Below, in pieces: positions 5,988 to 9,848 of a stretch of DNA of 9,848 nt. The DNA is from Streptococcus oralis. GTDB taxonomy: Bacteria; Bacillota; Bacilli; Lactobacillales; Streptococcaceae. Each line of letters begins with the position of its first letter. The first letter of the stretch is position 1. The translations under genes and the position numbers were made by a program. The stretch spans positions 1-9,848 of the forward strand of contig CAJPKC010000024.1 in NCBI GenBank assembly GCA_905370255.1, written 5' to 3'. Under the pieces are notes generated by a model. The model saw only the letters and a program-made list of their open reading frames with translations, ran no database searches and was not told the origin of the DNA.

Positions 5988-6605
5988 ATGCGAGATGTAA
6001 AAGATCCGGAAATTCGACGGGCTGAGATTATGGATGCTGCTATGCTCCTCTTTATGGAGAAAGGATATGCGAACACAACAACTCAGGATATAGTCGATAA
6101 GGTAAATATATCACGAGGTTTGTTATACTATCACTTTAAGAACAAAGAAGATATTCTGTATTGTCTTGTAGAACGTTATTCAGAGAAATTATTGAGAGAT
6201 ATTCACGTGATTGTCAATGATGATGACAAAACTGCTATTGAAAAAATAAGAGCCTTTATAGATGCCACAATAATCACTACAGATAACGTTTCAGCAGAAG
6301 GAACTGAGTTACAAAAGACGGTTGATCTTGAAGAAAATCGTTATATGTTAGATAAGTTGTCTCATAAGCTCATTGAAAAACTGACTATATATTTTGAGAG
6401 GATAATAAATCAAGGCATCTCAGAAAAAGTATTTTCTGTAAAATATCCATCAGAAACAGCAGAATTTCTGATGACAGCCTATGTTTTTGTTTCAAATAAC
6501 ATAGGTATAAAAACTTCAAAGAAAGAAACTGTCAAAGATTACTTGAATGCATTTAAGATAATGCTGGAACAAAATCTAAATACAAAAGGACTCTTTAGCA
6601 ATTAA
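5988..6605 (+). CDS. TetR/AcrR-family transcriptional regulator, probable autorepressor and regulator of the ABC operon
   Basis: A 205-residue protein. The N-terminal helix-turn-helix (about 10-56) is typical: RRAEIMDAAMLLFMEKGY, TTTQDIVDKVNISRGLLYYH, then FKNKEDILY. The remaining 150 residues are all-helical and diverge as expected for a ligand-binding and dimer domain; the ligand is not predictable. The start at 5988 is fixed by AGGAGGA (5976-5982). The gene is transcribed from a consensus promoter whose -35 box lies in a palindrome, and the same palindrome precedes the transporter gene 110 bases downstream of its stop codon. The simplest reading is a repressor that releases both promoters when a toxic compound or peptide is bound. 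A hairpin between tetR and the ABC gene probably reduces read-through. Confidence 0.9.
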   Translation: MRDVKDPEIRRAEIMDAAMLLFMEKGYANTTTQDIVDKVNISRGLLYYHFKNKEDILYCLVERYSEKLLRDIHVIVNDDDKTAIEKIRAFIDATIITTDNVSAEGTELQKTVDLEENRYMLDKLSHKLIEKLTIYFERIINQGISEKVFSVKYPSETAEFLMTAYVFVSNNIGIKTSKKETVKDYLNAFKIMLEQNLNTKGLFSN

Positions 6606-6637
6606 AAAAAGATAGAATGTTTGTAAAGAGAACTATG

Positions 6638-6670
6638 TACCGATAGCTAAATCAAAACAAGCTATCGGTA
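6638..6670 (+). terminator. Hairpin between tetR and the ABC operon
   Basis: A perfect 11-bp stem, TACCGATAGCT (6638-6648) with AGCTATCGGTA (6660-6670), and an 11-base loop. The following bases, TTATTTC, are only moderately T-rich, so it may terminate partially. A possible -10, TATTAT (6669-6674), overlaps its right end but has no good -35. Confidence 0.6.
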
Positions 6671-6685
6671 TTATTTCAAAATATG

Positions 6686-6702
6686 ACTGACAAATTGTCA
6701 AT
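6686..6702 (+). promoter_or_regulatory. TetR operator before the ABC operon
   Basis: ACTGACAAATTGTCAAT contains TGACA-N3-TGTCA (6688-6700). Its reverse complement differs from the tetR operator at one of 17 positions. It ends just before the ribosome binding site (GAGGTG, 6704-6709), so binding would act downstream of the promoter or as a roadblock. The ABC promoter itself is not clear in the sequence. Confidence 0.75.
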
Positions 6703-6714
6703 AGAGGTGAAAAT

Positions 6715-7425
6715 ATGTTAGAGATAAAGAATTTTAGTAAAAGTTATGGGGATAAGAAGGTTGTGGATAACCTATCTATTTCAGTACAGCCTGGAGATAT
6801 TTATGGTTTTATTGGAGCAAATGGTGCAGGCAAAACGACAACGATAAAGGCAGTTGTCGGTATCCATGATTTTGAAGACGGAAGTATAATTATCAACGGT
6901 CATTCTATTAAAGAAGAACCTGTTATTTGTAAAAAAATGATGGCGTATATCCCAGATAATCCAGATTTGTATGAACATATGACAGGACTTCAATATATTA
7001 ATTTTATTGCTGACTTGTTTGAAATTCCTACAAAACTACGCAAGGAGAGAATACAAAAATACGGTGATTTATTTGATATGACTGAGCATCTTTCGGGGAT
7101 TATTTCTTCATATTCACATGGAATGAAGCAACGAACAGCCATTATTTCTGCACTTGTACATTCTCCCAAACTGTTGATTTTAGATGAACCTTTTGTTGGG
7201 CTAGATCCCAAAGCAACTTTCCTACTAAAGAAAATTATGCATGAGTGTGTTTCAGATGGAGGTGCTATTTTCTTTTCAACCCATGTATTGGATGTTGCGG
7301 AAAAATTATGTAATAAGATTGCCATTATCAAAAATGGAAAGTTAATTGCAAGTGGCAATACAGGAGACGTCAAAGGTGATGAATCATTGGAGGCATTTTT
7401 CATGGAGGTGCAGGACAATGAGTAA
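6715..7425 (+). CDS. ABC transporter ATP-binding protein
   Basis: A 236-residue ATPase that would drive the permease encoded next. Walker A is GANGAGKT (34-41), the signature is YSHGM (133-137) in place of the classical LSGGQ, Walker B is LLILDEP (153-159, Glu158 catalytic), the D-loop is GLDP (162-165) and the H-loop is STH with His190. At the Q-loop place the protein reads AYIPDNPDLYE (77-87) with no glutamine, a variant that I recall in ABC exporter ATPases of this BcrA-like group. Start ATG 6715 has GAGGTG at 6704-6709. The end overlaps the permease start by 8 bases (ATGAGTAA), so the two are translationally coupled. The adjacent TetR operator suggests induction by the transported compound. 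Substrate unknown; antibiotics, peptides or lipids are typical of the group. Confidence 0.93.
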   Translation: MLEIKNFSKSYGDKKVVDNLSISVQPGDIYGFIGANGAGKTTTIKAVVGIHDFEDGSIIINGHSIKEEPVICKKMMAYIPDNPDLYEHMTGLQYINFIADLFEIPTKLRKERIQKYGDLFDMTEHLSGIISSYSHGMKQRTAIISALVHSPKLLILDEPFVGLDPKATFLLKKIMHECVSDGGAIFFSTHVLDVAEKLCNKIAIIKNGKLIASGNTGDVKGDESLEAFFMEVQDNE

Positions 7426-8977
7426 CATTTGGATACTGCTTAAAGCCCAATTGATTAATTTCTTTCCTATTAACGAGATTAGAGATTCACGAAATAAAAA
7501 ACAAAGTTCAATGGCTATTGCGAGTTTTGGCATAATAACTCTTTCCTTATTTTGCTTTGTTTACAATATAATAACAGCGAAAACATTGGTCCACGTCGGA
7601 CAGCAGAACTTGATTCCAGCATATATGGTCTCTGTATCAAGTTTTTCAATATTATTTTTGACAGTATTTTATTCGAATGGCATTTTATTTGGCAGTCGAG
7701 ATATGGAAATTCTCCAATCCTTACCTGTTAAAAGTTCGTATATTATCACCAGCAAGTTCATGTTTATGTACTTATTGAATTTTTTAATAGGCTTGATGTT
7801 TATGCTTCCGGGTGGAATTATATGGGGCTTGAACGGAAGTTTAAACCTCCTACAGATTATATTGTATTTTACTTCTATAATTTTTGCCCCTTTGATCCCC
7901 ATGTGTATAGCGGCATGCATGGGACTCGTTATTGTTGTCGCTTCATCTTTTTTTAAAAGAAAAAATGTTATCTCTCTTATTTTTTCATTTGCGATGCTAG
8001 GTATAATTGGATATTTTGCATTATCAGCTTTGCAATCAGGTGATGAAAGTAGTATTGGGGTTACTCTGGCTAAGCAAATTACTGGACTGTATCCAATTTC
8101 TAGACTATTTATGTCATACTACAATTTTCCAATGTACTATGGGATGGGATTTTATATAGTTCTTTCAATAGTCGTCTTTTATCTATTTGTCAAAATTGCT
8201 TCGTTGAAGTATGGACTACTTAATACACTTGCCAATACAAAATCAAGTTATGCTAATGACAAAGTATCTTATGAAAGAAAATCGGTATTTTTTTCCTTGT
8301 ATCAAAAAGAGCTTGGACGATTTTTAAGTTCTTATATGGCAGTCTTGAATGCTGGGCTTGGAGTGATTCTTTTATGTGTCTTTAGTATATGTTTCCTGTT
8401 TAATTCTGTAGGTCAAATAGGAAATTCTGCAGGAATTGAAAATATAAATGAGTATCTTTCAAACTTAGCTCCCGTCTTTATTGCATCTATGCTTTCACTC
8501 AGTTGTCCAGCAGCTTCATCTATATCTTTAGAAGGTAAAAATATTTGGATTTTGAAAAGTTCTCCAGTTGAAGTGAAAACGATTTTAAATGCTAAGATAG
8601 CTGTCAACCTTACACTTCATTTGATTGGATATATGATTTCTGTATCTGTATTTATGCTGAAACTTGATATGAATCCTATTCAAGTTATGAATCTAGTTAT
8701 TGTTCCTATATGTTACTCCCTTTTTATAATGGTAATCGGAATTTCATTAAATAAAAAATATCCTAACTATGATTGGGACAGTGAGATGATAGTTGTCAAA
8801 CAAAGTCTTCCTGTTATTGTAACTGGAATTATTAGTATGATTACGCTTATTACGCCTATTTTGCTTAATTGGTTTTTTAATCTTCCGATTATATTTGTTT
8901 TGCAAGCAGTATCAGTAATTTTACTGGCTATTTCGTTTAGAGTTTATATAAAAATGACCAAGTTAAATTTTATCTAG
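7418..8977 (+). CDS. ABC-2-type exporter permease, about 12 membrane segments
   Basis: The start chosen is ATG 7418, 24 codons inside the longest open frame, because GGAGGTG (7404-7410) sits 7 bases before it and the extra N-terminus would only read through the ATPase gene in another frame. The 519-residue product has about a dozen hydrophobic stretches in two halves: roughly residues 32-54, 68-90, 113-136, 143-175 (possibly two), 184-204 and 243-264, then a charged loop (about 275-300: TKSSYANDKVSYERKSVFF) and five or six more to the C-terminus. The duplicated plan and the SRDMEILQSLPV and GKNIWILKSSPV segments, one per half, are the cytosolic motifs of large putative ABC exporters of the ABC_tran_2 type. 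It forms the channel for the ATPase encoded just upstream. Confidence 0.88.
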   Translation: MSNIWILLKAQLINFFPINEIRDSRNKKQSSMAIASFGIITLSLFCFVYNIITAKTLVHVGQQNLIPAYMVSVSSFSILFLTVFYSNGILFGSRDMEILQSLPVKSSYIITSKFMFMYLLNFLIGLMFMLPGGIIWGLNGSLNLLQIILYFTSIIFAPLIPMCIAACMGLVIVVASSFFKRKNVISLIFSFAMLGIIGYFALSALQSGDESSIGVTLAKQITGLYPISRLFMSYYNFPMYYGMGFYIVLSIVVFYLFVKIASLKYGLLNTLANTKSSYANDKVSYERKSVFFSLYQKELGRFLSSYMAVLNAGLGVILLCVFSICFLFNSVGQIGNSAGIENINEYLSNLAPVFIASMLSLSCPAASSISLEGKNIWILKSSPVEVKTILNAKIAVNLTLHLIGYMISVSVFMLKLDMNPIQVMNLVIVPICYSLFIMVIGISLNKKYPNYDWDSEMIVVKQSLPVIVTGIISMITLITPILLNWFFNLPIIFVLQAVSVILLAISFRVYIKMTKLNFI

Positions 8978-8995
8978 TTAAAGGAGGAAAATAAG

Positions 8996-9217
8996 ATGAA
9001 AAATAGACTGTTAAAAGATATTTTGGTTTTGTTGGGAATGATGGTCATCATAGTCATTATTTGTGGGTTTCTCCCTGAGAAAGTTCCTATTCATTTCAAT
9101 GCAAAAGGAGAAGCAGATATGTTTGCAAATAAATACTATCTTCTACTAGCTACAGTAATCCCCTATTCCGCATATTGGAAGTTTGTTAGGGAAAGTGATA
9201 ATAAAAAGATTAAATGA
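8996..9217 (+). CDS. Small DUF1648-domain membrane protein
   Basis: A 73-residue protein. An N-terminal membrane segment (about 8-26, ILVLLGMMVIIVIICGFL) is followed by the DUF1648 hallmark PEKVPIHFNAKGEAD (27-41) and a second hydrophobic stretch (about 48-60), then a basic tail. DUF1648 occurs in SdpI-like immunity and signalling proteins and next to YtrA-like regulators; the role here is unknown. It is shorter than SdpI (about 200 residues), so it may be a reduced form; no frameshift is visible. A strong AAGGAGGAAA (8981-8990) fixes the start, 18 bases after the permease stop. The stop overlaps the next start (ATGA, 9214-9217), so it is coupled to the GntR gene. Membrane location would allow it to sense envelope stress or interact with the permease; this is inferred. 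Confidence 0.8.
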   Translation: MKNRLLKDILVLLGMMVIIVIICGFLPEKVPIHFNAKGEADMFANKYYLLLATVIPYSAYWKFVRESDNKKIK

Positions 9218-9555
9218 AACACCATCTATATTTACAAATTGCATCAAAATTAAGAACGAAGGTTTTAAGAGGTGATTATGCACCTGAACAACAAATTCCT
9301 TCAATAAGGAAATTAGCAGAAAACGAGAAGTGTAATCCGGCAACTGTCCAAAAAGCAATGAAAGTTCTTGAAGAACAGAATTTGGTTACTAGCTGTGGAA
9401 CATTAGGATATTTTGTCATAGCAAGCGAGCAAGAAATAAAAGAGATAAGATATCAAGAATCTAACAAGCTAGTTAAAATTTTGTTTGAAAAACTTGGTGA
9501 GCTAGGCTTTTCAGAAGATGAGATTGTCAATTTAATTTTTAGAAAAGATGCTTAG
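9214..9555 (+). CDS. GntR-family transcriptional regulator, YtrA-like subfamily
   Basis: A 113-residue protein. Residues about 2-70 form the winged helix of GntR proteins: LYLQIASKLRTKVLRGDYAP, IPSIRKLAENEKCNPATVQK, then ALEEQ-like MKVLEEQNLV and a wing ending TLGYFV. The C-terminal part is only about 45 helical residues, the short dimerisation tail that defines the YtrA subgroup, which commonly controls ABC transporter operons responding to cell-wall-active compounds. The start overlaps the DUF1648 stop by four bases and has no good Shine-Dalgarno, so translation is coupled. It is the last gene of the operon, which makes autoregulation of the whole unit likely. Having both this repressor type and a TetR at the head of the module is unusual; which promoter it binds is not evident. 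Confidence 0.88.
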   Translation: MKHHLYLQIASKLRTKVLRGDYAPEQQIPSIRKLAENEKCNPATVQKAMKVLEEQNLVTSCGTLGYFVIASEQEIKEIRYQESNKLVKILFEKLGELGFSEDEIVNLIFRKDA

Positions 9556-9600
9556 AAGAAATTGAATGGAAATTTATTAGGATTATTTGTGAAAGTATAG

Positions 9601-9626
9601 AAAAGCCTTGATTTTAAGGCTTTTTT
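9601..9626 (+). terminator. Terminator of the ABC operon
   Basis: A perfect 9-bp stem, AAAAGCCTT (9601-9609) with AAGGCTTTT (9616-9624), loop GATTTT, running into a T-run. It lies 45 bases after the GntR stop. Between it and the promoter at 9818 there is AT-rich sequence with no gene that I can support. Confidence 0.88.
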
Positions 9627-9817
9627 CATTTTCCAATAAATAACTTGACATTATTAGTTACTTTTACTTCTTCAAGTAATTCTGAGGAATAGACGACAAC
9701 TTTAAAATCAAATAAGCTAAAAACGCTATAAAATCATTAAATTGACATAAAAGTGTTTTTTATTGTAAAAATATACAATTGAAAAAATTTCCAGTTTTTT
9801 TAAAATCACTTTCTAAG

Positions 9818-9846
9818 ATGACAATTTAATCAAAATATGATATAAT
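9818..9846 (+). promoter_or_regulatory. Predicted promoter of the next gene beyond the window
   Basis: ATGACA (9818-9823, 5 of 6 to consensus), a 17-bp spacer and a perfect TATAAT (9841-9846) preceded by TGA, an extended -10. Its gene would start outside the window. Confidence 0.7.
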
Positions 9847-9848
9847 AC

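Noticed and set aside
7346..7417. Upstream extension of the permease frame, giving a 543-residue product
   Set aside because: It lies wholly inside the ATPase gene in another frame, has no ribosome binding site, and the added residues (many H, R, W) do not resemble a membrane protein start; ATG 7418 has GGAGGTG at ideal distance.
6990..7418. 142-residue open frame on the minus strand
   Set aside because: Antisense to the ABC ATPase whose motifs are all intact; no ribosome binding site or recognisable domain.
9742..9777. Second promoter with TTGACA at 9742-9747
   Set aside because: No -10 box at 16-18 bases; the nearest, TATACA at 9772-9777, has a 24-base spacer.

Overview
The window looks like a low-GC Gram-positive chromosome, most likely a Streptococcus of the mitis/oralis/pneumoniae type. 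I infer this from the CE7 acetyl xylan esterase (which resembles pneumococcal Axe1 as I recall it), strong AAGGAGG ribosome binding sites, consensus or extended -10 promoters, a CcpA cre box and short hairpins followed by T-runs. The species is not proven by the sequence. All genes I accept are on the + strand.

Region 1 (1-1857) is ordinary metabolic sequence. It holds the 3' part of an alpha/beta hydrolase, a terminator, and then a monocistronic acetyl xylan esterase gene with its own promoter and a near-perfect cre site just downstream of the -10 box, closed by a strong terminator.

Region 2 (about 1930-5766) is the accessory and most interesting part. A visibly AT-rich two-gene cassette lies between two 94-bp direct repeats (86/94 identical, no gaps) whose starts are 3743 bp apart. 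The first gene encodes a 585-residue protein with an N-terminal DUF4365-type PD-(D/E)xK nuclease-like domain and a long C-terminal region I do not recognise. The second encodes a 495-residue TPR-like protein ending in a LA2681-type HEPN domain with an intact R-x4-H ribonuclease motif. A possible 35-codon reading frame, in frame with the first gene beyond its stop codon, bridges the two and overlaps the second start. The combination suggests an undescribed or little-described abortive-infection or anti-mobile-element system (DNA-directed nuclease plus RNase effector). The region upstream of the first gene carries several TGTACATT motifs.

Region 3 (5767-5937) is a scar-like spacer with no convincing gene. 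It may hold the C-terminal tip of a rumA-like gene, a known type of integration site, followed by a terminator.

Region 4 (5938-9626) is a drug- or peptide-efflux type module. It contains a TetR-family regulator with a perfect consensus promoter, an ABC ATPase, a 519-residue multi-pass permease, a small DUF1648 membrane protein and a YtrA-like GntR regulator. The last four genes overlap or are closely spaced and form one operon. Nearly identical 17-bp palindromic operators (16/17 identical after inversion) lie over the tetR -35 box and just upstream of the ABC operon. This suggests that TetR controls both its own gene and the transporter, with GntR adding a second input. The window ends in a promoter reading into the next gene.
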